From: Fibrobacter sp. UWR4
GTDB taxonomy: Bacteria > Fibrobacterota > Fibrobacteria > Fibrobacterales > Fibrobacteraceae
DNA length: 64,000 nt
Direction of reading: 5' to 3'
Assembly: GCF_003149045.1 (NCBI RefSeq)
Contig: NZ_QGDU01000003.1
Span: forward strand, 62,001-126,000
Shown: piece after piece, positions 1 to 8,758 of the stretch
How positions within the stretch are numbered: position 1 is the first letter of the stretch
Layout: every line of letters begins with the position of its first letter
Translations under genes and position numbers: made by a program
Notes under the pieces: generated by a model
Told to the model about the DNA's origin: nothing
The model's database searches: none
What the model saw: only the letters and a program-made list of their open reading frames with translations

Positions 1-1383
1 AAAACTATTGGCGCCGGTCAGAATCTACAGTATAAAATTCCACAAAGAGATATAGATAGCGAATCTATTGTTCAAATTGGTCGCAAACAAGATGTAAAAG
101 ATTTTGACGCGATTTACTTAGGTGATGTCACGAATGTCGTTACAAATATTAACGATGTAAAAAAAATCAGGATGAAGGAACTTCTTGAATTCCTATTTGA
201 AATCAAGTATCTTTACGAAAATAACGAAATTAGTCCCCGTGATTTGAATCAGCTTGTTCAGGCGGGCTTTAAAGCATATACGAATAAGAATGATTACAAT
301 GCACCAATGGAAGTCGTGAGACATTCTACAAGTGTAAGACGCAAAATAACTCGCGATGTCATCCAGGCTGTTGGAAGACTTTGTCGCACCAACAATAAAA
401 AAAAGGATATCTTCATTTACACAAATAACGCTCTGCTTGCAACATTGGATGTTGCGAGTGTACGAGTAGATTTGATGAATCCGGAATTAAAAAAACTTTT
501 TGAAATTGCGGCAAATTTTGCACAATCGCTTCCGGAAGAAAAATCTTTAGTAGAAAATGAAGCGAACCGTAAGTCTGAAAGTGCTAATTCCTACATTCAG
601 GGCATGCTGCGCCACGATTGGACTCTTAAAAGCATGCGTCTTTGGACAGAATTACGAGAATGCACACTTAGACATCCTACGGCACCAAGTAACTTGGCTG
701 AAAAAGATCATATCTTGGGCGACTACTATATTCAAAATTTTGAAAATAGATCCAATTACTATTATGCGCAGAAAGGCGATTTTTCAGGAATAATTGTCAA
801 TTTGTTTAAGGATCGTTCCGATTTTGAGAAGGGACTTGATGAAGAATACGCTCGAAATATTGGCCATGTGAGCGAAAAATCTGCAAGATTGCAGCAATTC
901 TTCTTATATAGTGGAATGAAGAAACATTTTGAAAAAATGCACTATGCCACGGAATTCGGAAAAGATGATTTAATTCTTTCTCCTGTTCTATTCAATAACA
1001 TTTATAAGGGTGCTCTTGGAGAAATCGCAGGAAGATTCATTCTTGAACAAGAATTGAATTTGACATTGAAGGAAATTGAAGATCCTGCAAATTTTGAATT
1101 TTTTGATTTTATGCTCATCGATGGGGTGTATGTAGATTTCAAACATTGGAAAAGAACGGTTGCAAAGAGTACAGAACGATTCCATTCTGAAATCGAAAAG
1201 AAGTTGAATACGATTGGAGCTAAAAAAGCTTATGTGATTAACATTATAAAAGAAGGCGAATCGGTAATATCGTCTGATAAAGATGGCAAAATCATAGAGA
1301 TTCCCTGGCTTATTGATGAGAAGGGGATGCCGAATGAATCTGCAATCAAGATGCTTATAGAAGAGGTCCACAATGGCAAATAA
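1..1383 (+). CDS. SF2 helicase C-terminal half fused to PD-(D/E)XK-like nuclease (5' end outside window)
   Basis: The frame is open from base 1, so the N-terminal helicase lobe lies upstream of the window. The first residues (TIGAGQNLQY) fit helicase motif V. QAVGRLCRT about 120 residues in fits motif VI, with its arginine finger. Near the C-terminus an acidic helix (GEIAG), a FFDF acidic residue and VDFKHWK are spaced like the E, D and D-x-K residues of a PD-(D/E)XK nuclease. The last 11 bases overlap the next gene, so the two are probably translated together. Helicase-nuclease fusions paired with a large unknown protein are common in phage-defence operons, but I cannot match this one to a named system. 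The helicase call is fairly safe and the nuclease call moderate. Confidence 0.6.
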   Translation, partial: KTIGAGQNLQYKIPQRDIDSESIVQIGRKQDVKDFDAIYLGDVTNVVTNINDVKKIRMKELLEFLFEIKYLYENNEISPRDLNQLVQAGFKAYTNKNDYNAPMEVVRHSTSVRRKITRDVIQAVGRLCRTNNKKKDIFIYTNNALLATLDVASVRVDLMNPELKKLFEIAANFAQSLPEEKSLVENEANRKSESANSYIQGMLRHDWTLKSMRLWTELRECTLRHPTAPSNLAEKDHILGDYYIQNFENRSNYYYAQKGDFSGIIVNLFKDRSDFEKGLDEEYARNIGHVSEKSARLQQFFLYSGMKKHFEKMHYATEFGKDDLILSPVLFNNIYKGALGEIAGRFILEQELNLTLKEIEDPANFEFFDFMLIDGVYVDFKHWKRTVAKSTERFHSEIEKKLNTIGAKKAYVINIIKEGESVISSDKDGKIIEIPWLIDEKGMPNESAIKMLIEEVHNGK

Positions 1384-3598
1384 TCTTGACGGAAATAAAT
1401 TTCCGATTTACACGAATAATATTAAGGTTGAAATTGACCGCAAGAAGGTAGATGAAAAATTTGTCGTGTACCAGATTGCAACAAAGGATCTCTTTTTGAA
1501 AGAGAATGTTTTAGACTTGCCTGCTGAACAATTTAAGGCACAATCCGTCGCATATTATCAAAAAACACGATGGTTTGCCATGTTTAATAAGGGTAATGTC
1601 AACTTTGACAAGTTTAAACAAGAAATTCAGGCAAAGGACGATTCTGCGGTCGCAAATGAGGTGGACCTTTTTTGTCAAGATGAAACCTCCAAAGAAGGAA
1701 TTAAGGATGTTGAACTTGCACAGTTGCTGGTGAATTCGCTTAAGAATCGTTCAAGCGATATATTTGCATATAACAACATTACTGGTAAATTGTATTATTC
1801 ACCTGTCATTAAACCAAATGCAAAAACAATTGAGTTTCTGAGAATCCGTTTTTTTACTGCTTTAAATTCAATTTTTTTGGAAGCCAATACAGAAACTTTT
1901 TCCGAAGTCAATGCTTTAAAAAAATACGGCAAACGAAATGTTGAACCGAAGTTCCTTTTTGATGAAGAAACTGGAGAATTTCGTCGAAAACTTCATGCTG
2001 ATTTAAAGAAAGGTCAATATTTCTTCGACCAGGGCGCTCTAAGTAAAAAGGGACCAAGAAAAAAGTTTTTGGATTTTTTGTCCAGAGATAACTATAGAAA
2101 GTCAAAGGCCGGAATTATTGCAACGTTCCTTGAAGATGTGAAAGAGAATCTTTCCGATTTCATCACTATTGAACAGATTCCATTTATGAATTATGAAAAT
2201 TGTGAACAGAAACGAATTAATTACGAAAACTATGATTATGGAACCTTTGTAAATAAGAATGGAATTTGTGTCGTAAATACAATTCCAAATAGAACCGATG
2301 CTAAGGAAATGCAATCGCGGATTGTGAATTTTTTGAAGTCTGAATATGGCGTGGAATCTGTTCCGGATAATCGTGAAAAAGGAAAATACATCATTGAAAT
2401 TATTCACGATAAAGAATCTGATGAGTATGCGACTGCAGAAGAGGCCGCTTCACTAAATCTTTTTAACGAGTTCAACAAGCCTCAAGATCAGCACAATCTT
2501 TTTTCTGAAAACGAAATTATTCAACATATCACGGTAGAAAACTCTGCTGAAAAGGTCAATTCCGATACACTAAAAGATGTAATGCGCAATATAGTGCAAG
2601 AACTCATTATTAAAGGCGATGTTGTTAATCGTCAGATTACACTTGTGAATTGGAATGAACCAAAGGAATGGACGTTTGTAAAATGTGGAAAAGGGAAATG
2701 GAATGAGGCAAAGCGGTGCAATAGTTTTCGCTATTATAAAATGAAAATTTGTACTGATGGAAAATTAAATTTTGATGTTTTTGACAACCGGGAATATCCG
2801 GAAAATGATGAGTGGAATGTATTGGATCGAATCTTTGGATATTACAACAAAGGCTTTAAGAACAAATCTTCGGGCATTGAATGTATCGTATACAACGACA
2901 TAAATAACATAAATGTCATCTATAAAACTAAGCAATTCACTTTGCTTGATGTTGAAGAAATTTTAAGGACGCTTTCGCTGTCTGATAGTGAAAATAAAAT
3001 TGATAAGAATCGTCTTGAAAATTATCTAGATGATTTTATTGAAATACATGAGAATTTGACTGATAAACAGCAGAATGAACTGAATGACCTAAGGAAAAAT
3101 ATTCATAACTCGTTTGATAAGGAACTCTCATACAAAGATGTCTTGAACATGTATGATTCAGAGGGAAAAAAACATTCGCTAATTAAGAAGAAAATTATAA
3201 GCGATTTTGTTTACTGGCTTTATGATGTTTCTTCTGAAGATGGAAACCCTGTTCTTTTGCACGGTCAAATGAAAAGCGGGGATAATCTCTATAAAAATTT
3301 CAATTCATTCCTTGGAATAAAGTCAATAACACTTGATGGTCAATTCAAGTATTTCGTTGGAAAGAAAAAGGAGGCGTTGCAGAGTAATCTTCCTACGTCC
3401 TGCGTTATTCGTGATGTGATTTCATGGAACAAGAACGGCGTAAATAAGGGAGGCCCAATATTCTTTAATGAACTTGAACATATGTTATCTGTGGAATTCG
3501 TGAGAAACGGACAATATACCGTCATACCATTCCCGATGAAGTACTTAAATGAATACGTTCGTTTTTGCGAAAAAGACGAAGACTTTGGGGAAGATTAA
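1373..3598 (+). CDS. Large protein of unknown family, partner of the helicase-nuclease
   Basis: This is a 741-residue soluble protein starting at an ATG inside the 3' end of the helicase gene (11-base overlap), which indicates tight co-expression. I do not recognise its family. It has no signal peptide or membrane segment and is rich in Lys, Asn and Glu. An acidic, low-complexity stretch lies near residues 340-390. The C-terminal third carries a conserved-looking block (VIRDVISWNKNGVNKGGPIF). An Argonaute/PIWI-like or effector role was considered but no catalytic signature is visible. AT-rich composition and position in a decayed accessory island fit a transferred defence operon. A good ribosome-binding site follows its stop codon, suggesting a third gene once followed. 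Confidence 0.6.
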   Translation: MANNLDGNKFPIYTNNIKVEIDRKKVDEKFVVYQIATKDLFLKENVLDLPAEQFKAQSVAYYQKTRWFAMFNKGNVNFDKFKQEIQAKDDSAVANEVDLFCQDETSKEGIKDVELAQLLVNSLKNRSSDIFAYNNITGKLYYSPVIKPNAKTIEFLRIRFFTALNSIFLEANTETFSEVNALKKYGKRNVEPKFLFDEETGEFRRKLHADLKKGQYFFDQGALSKKGPRKKFLDFLSRDNYRKSKAGIIATFLEDVKENLSDFITIEQIPFMNYENCEQKRINYENYDYGTFVNKNGICVVNTIPNRTDAKEMQSRIVNFLKSEYGVESVPDNREKGKYIIEIIHDKESDEYATAEEAASLNLFNEFNKPQDQHNLFSENEIIQHITVENSAEKVNSDTLKDVMRNIVQELIIKGDVVNRQITLVNWNEPKEWTFVKCGKGKWNEAKRCNSFRYYKMKICTDGKLNFDVFDNREYPENDEWNVLDRIFGYYNKGFKNKSSGIECIVYNDINNINVIYKTKQFTLLDVEEILRTLSLSDSENKIDKNRLENYLDDFIEIHENLTDKQQNELNDLRKNIHNSFDKELSYKDVLNMYDSEGKKHSLIKKKIISDFVYWLYDVSSEDGNPVLLHGQMKSGDNLYKNFNSFLGIKSITLDGQFKYFVGKKKEALQSNLPTSCVIRDVISWNKNGVNKGGPIFFNELEHMLSVEFVRNGQYTVIPFPMKYLNEYVRFCEKDEDFGED

Positions 3599-3600
3599 TA

Positions 3601-3763
3601 AGGAGGTTTATCTTGTTAGCAACCCATTTATATAAGCATTCCCAGAATTGTCGAATGCGAATCCCCGTCAATGGTTGCTGCGTTCGTTGCCGGAGGCGCC
3701 CGAAACGGCCTCACCTTCTGGAAAAATAAGGACCGGAAGGAATTGAAAAGCCTCGGAAAATGA
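3601..3763 (+). pseudogene. Orphan ribosome-binding site joined to a DUF4357 C-terminal remnant
   Basis: An AGGAGG at 3601 sits six bases before a TTG (3613) that opens only a 38-codon frame, so the gene this signal served seems to be gone. Frame 3653-3763 encodes 36 residues ending in FWKNKDRKELKSLGK. These are almost identical to the last residues of the intact DUF4357 gene that ends at 6431, and the homology continues about 30 bases past both stops. This is the tail of an older DUF4357 gene whose 5' part was replaced. Confidence 0.8.
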
Positions 3764-3828
3764 GTAACGCTTCAATCTATTGCCCCCGCCCGCTGAATAA
3801 CCTATTTTAACGCCTAGAGGAAAAATGT

Positions 3829-4548
3829 ATGACTGAATACAATTTCTATTGTGATGAAAGCTGCCATTTGGAACATGACAATAGCAATGTCATGGTTCTA
3901 GGGGGCGTGTGGTGTCCAAAGGAAAAACGGCACCAGATTAACGGACGAATAAAGGAAATAAAGATTCGCAACAATGTTCCTGAGCAAGCTGAACTGAAGT
4001 GGACAAAAGTCTCGCCTTCCAAAATTCAGGTCTATATAGACTTGATGGAGTATTTTTTTGATGAAACGGATTTACATTTTAGAGGGCTCTTGATTCCCGA
4101 CAAAAAGAAATTGAACCACCAAATGTTCAACCAGACTCATGATGAGTGGTATTACAAGATGTATTTTAGCATGTTGAAGGCCATGCTTGTTCCGACAGAT
4201 ACATACAATATTTTTATTGATATAAAGGATACGCATTCAGCGGAAAGGGCTAAAAAACTTTGGAGTGTGATTTCCAATTCAATGTATGATTTTTCAAAGA
4301 GAATTATTAAGCAGGTGAAACCTATAAGGTCTGATGAAGTTCAAATAATGCAAATTACAGATGTTTTAACAGGAGCCTTTGGCTATAACAATAGAGTTTT
4401 TGGTGATTCTGAAAAACGGAGTGTGGCCAAAAGGAGGATTATAGAGCTTATTCAAAAAAGATCAGGATATACTTTGCAAAAATCCACCCTCCTTCGTGAG
4501 GATAAGTTGAATTTGTTTGTGTGGAAATCTCGTAATGACCAGGAATAA
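3829..4548 (+). CDS. DUF3800 domain protein
   Basis: The 239-residue protein starts YNFYCDESCHLEHD, the typical DUF3800 opening with its conserved Asp-Glu. LGGVWCP and ELKWTKVSP follow, and IFIDIKDTHS and QIMQITDVLTGA in the second half. DUF3800 proteins have a predicted RNase H-like fold with these acidic residues at the presumed metal site, and they are frequent in defence islands and mobile elements. The exact substrate is unknown. The next gene starts inside its last codons, so the two form a translational unit. Start ATG at 3829 follows a GAGG-type signal (gaggaaaaatgt). Confidence 0.85.
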   Translation: MTEYNFYCDESCHLEHDNSNVMVLGGVWCPKEKRHQINGRIKEIKIRNNVPEQAELKWTKVSPSKIQVYIDLMEYFFDETDLHFRGLLIPDKKKLNHQMFNQTHDEWYYKMYFSMLKAMLVPTDTYNIFIDIKDTHSAERAKKLWSVISNSMYDFSKRIIKQVKPIRSDEVQIMQITDVLTGAFGYNNRVFGDSEKRSVAKRRIIELIQKRSGYTLQKSTLLREDKLNLFVWKSRNDQE

Positions 4549-5110
4549 TTGTTGGCTTCCTGAATTAAACGAGTTTCCGCAAACTTCGTTTACCGTTGCC
4601 TCGTATAAAGAATACGAAGCTTCCCTTTATTGTACCTACAAAAAAGATTTTTGGTCAAACGATTTGTTTTTTCAAGGTCTGAAAGTCCAAGTTCGGAAAT
4701 CTCCTATAATAGATGGCTACGAAGAGTCTTTTGTTCATTTCACATGCAAGAACTACGAGAACGTTCAAAATCGTGAACCCGATTTCAGACGCTGCGAACG
4801 TTTACACTGGATTCGAAAATTTATAGAGAATTATCAATGTAAGGCCCGTTGTGTCGAAAAATGCGATGGCATCAAGTATTGGGAAGAACCATACAAGTCA
4901 ACAAAGCGTTTTCATTTTCTGTTTGAAGAAGAGCGATTTCTGGTTGTTCTTGAAAAGCGAGAATACTATTGCTTATTGATTACAGCGTTTTATCTGGAAT
5001 ATGATCACTCTCTTCAAAAACAATTGAAGCATTACCGTATGTACAAAAAAGCAGAAGACGTTCCGTTTGGCGGAACGTCTCCAGAAACTCCTTCTACAAC
5101 TAGTAGATGA
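4535..5110 (+). CDS. Small protein coupled to DUF3800, possible RNase-toxin-like fold
   Basis: The best start is the ATG at 4535, overlapping the DUF3800 stop by 14 bases. A TTG further upstream would only extend into that gene. The 191-residue protein is unrecognised at family level. Its centre is rich in aromatic and basic residues with a pair of cysteines (CKARCVEKCDG). The segment FLVVLEKREYYCLLITAFYL resembles the terminal strands of BECR-type (Barnase/EndoU/ColicinE5/RelE) nucleases, which is inference from pattern only. Translational coupling suggests a two-component module with DUF3800, but which partner is toxin or antidote cannot be told. Confidence 0.5.
   Translation: MTRNNCWLPELNEFPQTSFTVASYKEYEASLYCTYKKDFWSNDLFFQGLKVQVRKSPIIDGYEESFVHFTCKNYENVQNREPDFRRCERLHWIRKFIENYQCKARCVEKCDGIKYWEEPYKSTKRFHFLFEEERFLVVLEKREYYCLLITAFYLEYDHSLQKQLKHYRMYKKAEDVPFGGTSPETPSTTSR
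5056..5080. other. Perfect 10-bp hairpin at the end of the small nuclease-like gene
   Basis: AGACGTTCCG (5056-5065) and CGGAACGTCT (5071-5080) are perfect inverted arms around a 5-base loop, inside the last codons of the gene at 4535-5110. No T-run follows, so it is not a standard terminator. It could protect the mRNA end or be a binding site. Confidence 0.6.
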
Positions 5111-5267
5111 GATAATGTAAATATAGGTTTGTGATGATTGTTTGTCAATAGGATTTTTAAATAAAAACATCAAGCAAGTAGACGATGTTTAAACAAGATT
5201 TAGGCAAAAATGGCGAAATTATGCAAAAATCGACATTTTATAGACGAAAATTTTGATTGGAGTCACC

Positions 5268-6431
5268 ATGCTTCTTACTTCCTCCGGCACATTCTGTTCC
5301 AAAGATCAGTTCAAGACCGAAGAAGAGGTCGAGAAGGTTGTCGTTGACAACTTCAAACTTCTCTTTGGCGACTATTCTATCTTGCTACCGAAAAGTTTGA
5401 TTCGGTCTTCTGGTGTGGTTCGGAAAAATACGGTGATGAATCGCGAGACGAAGAACAAGATTGCGGAACTTTGCATTGCAGAAATCGGAAAGCAGAAGGA
5501 GTTCTCAAAGCTTCTTGAATCAGACTTGAAAATCCAGCTAATCCATGTGCACGGTTTTGTCCAGAAGATTTTGGAAAAGGACCCAATTGTCTCTTTGCCG
5601 ATAGACTATTCCCCGAGCGATCTCGAAGAATGGGCGGAGTCATTGAAAGTCGATGTGCAGATTCAGCATATCGAGAAATACATGAACGGCAAGGGCGAGG
5701 TGCTTTACAACTTCCCTGATTTGGAGCTGACGCAAGAAAAGGAATCCTTGAAGACGACGGACAAGAGCAACGCTTTGTACGAGATTGTGAAGGCGGAACT
5801 TTTGAACGTGGGCGATGTCGTGCATTTCGATTACGGCCCGAAGGGTAAATCCAAGACGCATTTCGAAGGAAAAATCTGTTCCGACGGAATTGAGGTGGAC
5901 GGAATCGTTTCTTCGGCCAGCGTTTCTGCCTTGCGTTGCATCCAGCAAATCAGCCCGTCGCGCACAACGACGAACGGCTGGGTCACCTGGAAAACCGCCG
6001 ACGGAAAATTCCTCGAAGAAAAGTGGAACGCCCTGCTTAAAAAGAGTGACGACGCGGAACAACCATCGAGACCCAAAAAGCATAAAAAGAAATCTCGCAA
6101 GACATCGGCGGTGTCGCTTCCTGAAAATAGCGATAACGATATGTTGTATCACTTCGCGAAAGGCGGGGCGATTGTCGCTAAAGTCCGGCGTGTTGGCTCG
6201 CAGTTTGTTCTTCTTGCCGGCAGCAAACTTTCGCTGAAATATGACTTCCGTGGCTCGGGTTGGATGAACGTTAGAAAGAACGCTTCTGTTGGTGCTGATG
6301 GAACGCTTCGCGAGGATATCGAATGCGATTCCCCGTCAATGGCCGCTGCGTTCGTTGCTGGAGGCGCTCGAAACGGCCTTACCTTCTGGAAGAATAAGGA
6401 TAGAAAGGAATTGAAAAGTCTCGGAAAATAA
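5268..6431 (+). CDS. DUF4357 domain protein, N-terminal nuclease-like region shortened
   Basis: ATG 5268 is preceded by GGAG at a good distance; an upstream TTG at 5253 lacks one. The 387-residue protein ends with the DUF4357 signature SPSMAAAFVAGGARNG plus FWKNKD. Its start (FKTEEEVEKVVVDNFKLLF) resembles the first helix of NucS/PD-(D/E)XK-type modules that often precede DUF4357. The usual catalytic core strands are not evident, so the nuclease part may be reduced or inactive. A lysine-rich linker (KKHKKKSRK) lies around residue 272. A remnant of a sister copy lies at 3653-3763. DUF4357 proteins often accompany restriction systems; this one has none beside it. Confidence 0.75.
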   Translation: MLLTSSGTFCSKDQFKTEEEVEKVVVDNFKLLFGDYSILLPKSLIRSSGVVRKNTVMNRETKNKIAELCIAEIGKQKEFSKLLESDLKIQLIHVHGFVQKILEKDPIVSLPIDYSPSDLEEWAESLKVDVQIQHIEKYMNGKGEVLYNFPDLELTQEKESLKTTDKSNALYEIVKAELLNVGDVVHFDYGPKGKSKTHFEGKICSDGIEVDGIVSSASVSALRCIQQISPSRTTTNGWVTWKTADGKFLEEKWNALLKKSDDAEQPSRPKKHKKKSRKTSAVSLPENSDNDMLYHFAKGGAIVAKVRRVGSQFVLLAGSKLSLKYDFRGSGWMNVRKNASVGADGTLREDIECDSPSMAAAFVAGGARNGLTFWKNKDRKELKSLGK

Positions 6432-6630
6432 GTATCGCTTCAATCTATTGCCCCCGCTCGTCTAAATGGCAATTTTAAAGACGAACCTTAGACGAGCTTT
6501 AGACGAAAATTGGCGAAATTGAACGAAAAACGGCAAAATTTTAGACGAGAAAATGTTTTTTTTCGGAAAAACGCCGGTTTGACATTTTGTGACATCTGAT
6601 TGTGAGTATATTTAGGGCGAGAGGTCTTGC

Positions 6631-7743
6631 ATGAGTAGAAAAAGTGAAAACGGGCAAAAACAATCTTTAACCATTCTCGATAAGGATTATCTTGAATGGG
6701 TCAAACAGTTGTCATCAAGATATAAAAGCTATTTGATCAAGGCTTCTGTTCACATCAATTCGGAGCAGTTGAAATTTTATTATAGCGTTGGAAAGGACAT
6801 CTTCGAAAAGCAGATAGATAATAAGTATGGCACCAAATTTTATGCCGCTCTTAGCCGCGATTTAAGAAAGTTATTACCAGATGCGGAGGGGCTGACAGAA
6901 GGGAATTTGAGATATGCAAAGCGATTTTATCAGCTTTATTCGGATCCCAAGAAATTGTTTCCGCAAGTTGCGGAAGAATTGTATCCGCAAATATTTCCGC
7001 AAGTTGCGGAAGAATTGCCTAAAGTACCATGGGGCCACCATCGTTTGCTCATTGATAAATTCTCTGACAATCCGCCCAAAGCGCTTTTCTTTGTAGGGCA
7101 GATTGTTGAAAATGGGTGGAGCCGTTCTTCGCTTATGAATTGGATCGATTCAAATTTATATGAGCGACAGGGCAAGGCGATTACCAATTTTTCGAAGACA
7201 TTACCATCTCCAACTAGCGATCTTGCGAAAGAAATTACAAAGGACCCTTATAGTTTCGCTTTTGCCGGCGTAACAAAGGAGTATAACGAAAAACAGTTAA
7301 AGTCGGCTTTACTTTCCAATATCACAAATTTCTTGATAGAGCTGGGGTCTGGTTTTGCCTATGTGGGCAAGGAGTATAGGTTACAGGTCGGAAAAAAAGA
7401 AAAATTTATTGATTTGCTGTTCTATCACCTTTCTCTTAGATGTTATGTTGTTATCGAAGTCAAGATGGGTGAATTCGATTTTCAAGATGTGGGTCAATTA
7501 GGTGGATATGTTGTTTCCGCAAATCACATTTTAAAGCGTGAAGGGGATAACCCTACAATTGGTCTGCTTATTTGTAAGAGTAAAGATCGCTTGTTAGCCC
7601 AATATGCGTTGGAATCGAGCAACCAACCAATAGGTATTTCGGATTTTGAACTTGAAAAATTATATCCTGCAAAAGTTGAAGGCTTAATTCCGACAATCAA
7701 CGAATTGGAATCGGGGTTAATTGACAGACCTAAGGAAGGCTAA
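6631..7743 (+). CDS. yhcG: DUF1016/YhcG-family PD-(D/E)XK nuclease
   Basis: The 370-residue protein has the full YhcG layout. The N-terminal helical DUF1016_N part spans about residues 15-110 (SVGKDIFEKQ, TEGNLRYAKRFYQLY), with the conserved PWGHHRLLIDK at about 130-140. The C-terminal nuclease has KFIDLLFYH and VVIEVKMGEFDFQDVGQL, the D and E-x-K of a PD-(D/E)XK site. Such proteins sit next to restriction-modification genes and in accessory islands. Here the linker before PWGHH contains a duplicated FPQVAEEL written with two identical DNA palindromes. It is intact and probably monocistronic; the decayed regulator starts right at its stop. Confidence 0.88.
   Translation: MSRKSENGQKQSLTILDKDYLEWVKQLSSRYKSYLIKASVHINSEQLKFYYSVGKDIFEKQIDNKYGTKFYAALSRDLRKLLPDAEGLTEGNLRYAKRFYQLYSDPKKLFPQVAEELYPQIFPQVAEELPKVPWGHHRLLIDKFSDNPPKALFFVGQIVENGWSRSSLMNWIDSNLYERQGKAITNFSKTLPSPTSDLAKEITKDPYSFAFAGVTKEYNEKQLKSALLSNITNFLIELGSGFAYVGKEYRLQVGKKEKFIDLLFYHLSLRCYVVIEVKMGEFDFQDVGQLGGYVVSANHILKREGDNPTIGLLICKSKDRLLAQYALESSNQPIGISDFELEKLYPAKVEGLIPTINELESGLIDRPKEG
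6959..7011. repeat. Two copies of a 17-bp palindrome inside the DUF1016 gene
   Basis: TTCCGCAAGTTGCGGAA occurs at 6959-6975 and again at 6995-7011, each an 8-bp perfect dyad around one base. Both are read in frame as part of FPQVAEEL. They result from a short tandem duplication. Confidence 0.85.
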
Positions 7744-8427
7744 TGTCTCCTCGGCAACCACTCGCAACGCTGATTTGGCGGCCCTTAGTGAACTTGAAAA
7801 TCGCGGAAAAAACATCTCTTACGATGAACTTCCGTATCGTTCGCTCAAGGCGACCGATGCTGATATAGATTTTCTATGCAAGGTTTTTTCAAAACGTTCC
7901 AAACGAAAAATCACAAAGGCTGATTTGGAAAACTTGCACCTGCTTGCAGGTCGTTCGCATAACAAGGCGACGAACGTGTGGAGATTTCTTCGCCAGGCAC
8001 TCTTTACGGAACGCTGACTTTGGAAGAGGCCTTGAGTGGCCGCTCGTCCGTCCGTAACAAGACTCTTGCCCGCACTTTGGAAAAGGTTCATGTTCTCGAA
8101 GGATGGGGGTCTGGTTTCCAGCGAATTAATACGATGTGTCAGGAATACGGCGTAGCTCTCCCTGAATTCACCGAAATCGGAGACATGTTCCGAGTGAACT
8201 TTTATCGCCGACAGAATTCAGAAATCGGCGATAAATCGGCGATAAATTTCAAGAAAATGATTGTCGAATACCTTGCTGAACACGAAGAAGCCCGGTCTCA
8301 AGAAATTGCAGATGTTATTGGTTTGAAGATTTCTCGTACCAAGGACTATATCACAGAACTTGTAGAAGAAGGCAAAATTGTCTCCAACGGAGCGAACAAG
8401 AATAGGACATATTCTTTGAAAAAGTGA
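7743..8427 (+). pseudogene. Decayed AlbA_2/Schlafen-type DNA-binding regulator
   Basis: Two frames carry separate parts of one family. The first (to about 8017) has LSELENRGKNISYDELPYR followed by a short linker, which matches the N-terminal side of the conserved central region. The second (from 7978) has SPGTLYGTLTLEEALSGRSS, HVLEGWGSGFQRINTMCQEY and a C-terminal winged-helix segment. The part that normally joins them is deleted and the frames differ, so no working protein is made. The second frame still has a plausible HTH (QEIADVIGLKISRTKDYITE) but no good start of its own. The family normally acts as AAA/AlbA-type transcription regulators. Confidence 0.75.
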
Positions 8428-8441
8428 CTCCGATAATAACT

Positions 8442-8579
8442 ATGCAACCACTAAAACTTGAAGATCTCAACGCCCAGTTCGACAGCACCGTCCGCAGGTA
8501 TCGCGATGGTGGGCTTATCGCTTACCGCAACGCGCTCTATTTCATGAACGACATGCTGAATTGCATGTTGCAAATCTAG
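8442..8579 (+). CDS. Hypothetical 45-residue ORF
   Basis: ATG 8442 to TAG 8579 encodes a small protein (MQPLKLEDLNAQFDSTVRRY and on) with codon use like its neighbours but no strong ribosome-binding site. It lies directly after the decayed regulator and may itself be the start of a gene whose rest is lost. The following 8580-8758 holds no gene that I can see. Confidence 0.3.
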   Translation: MQPLKLEDLNAQFDSTVRRYRDGGLIAYRNALYFMNDMLNCMLQI

Positions 8580-8758
8580 CATTTGTTGCTGGTTTGGAGT
8601 GCTGGGCTACCCACGCACTTTCTTGAAGCCCCGGTTTAAATAGCCGTGGCAGGATGTGTTCTGTGTTTTGTGTCACTAAATTTCTAAAAAGATGTCTTTG
8701 GTGACAAAAAATCTCCAAAAAGTTTGCTGCGCATTCTAAATAGTTACATTTGAGAATC

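Noticed and set aside
1373-3598. Argonaute/pPIWI-RE identity for the 741-residue protein
   Set aside because: No catalytic tetrad or MID-type signature could be pointed out by eye, so no name is given.
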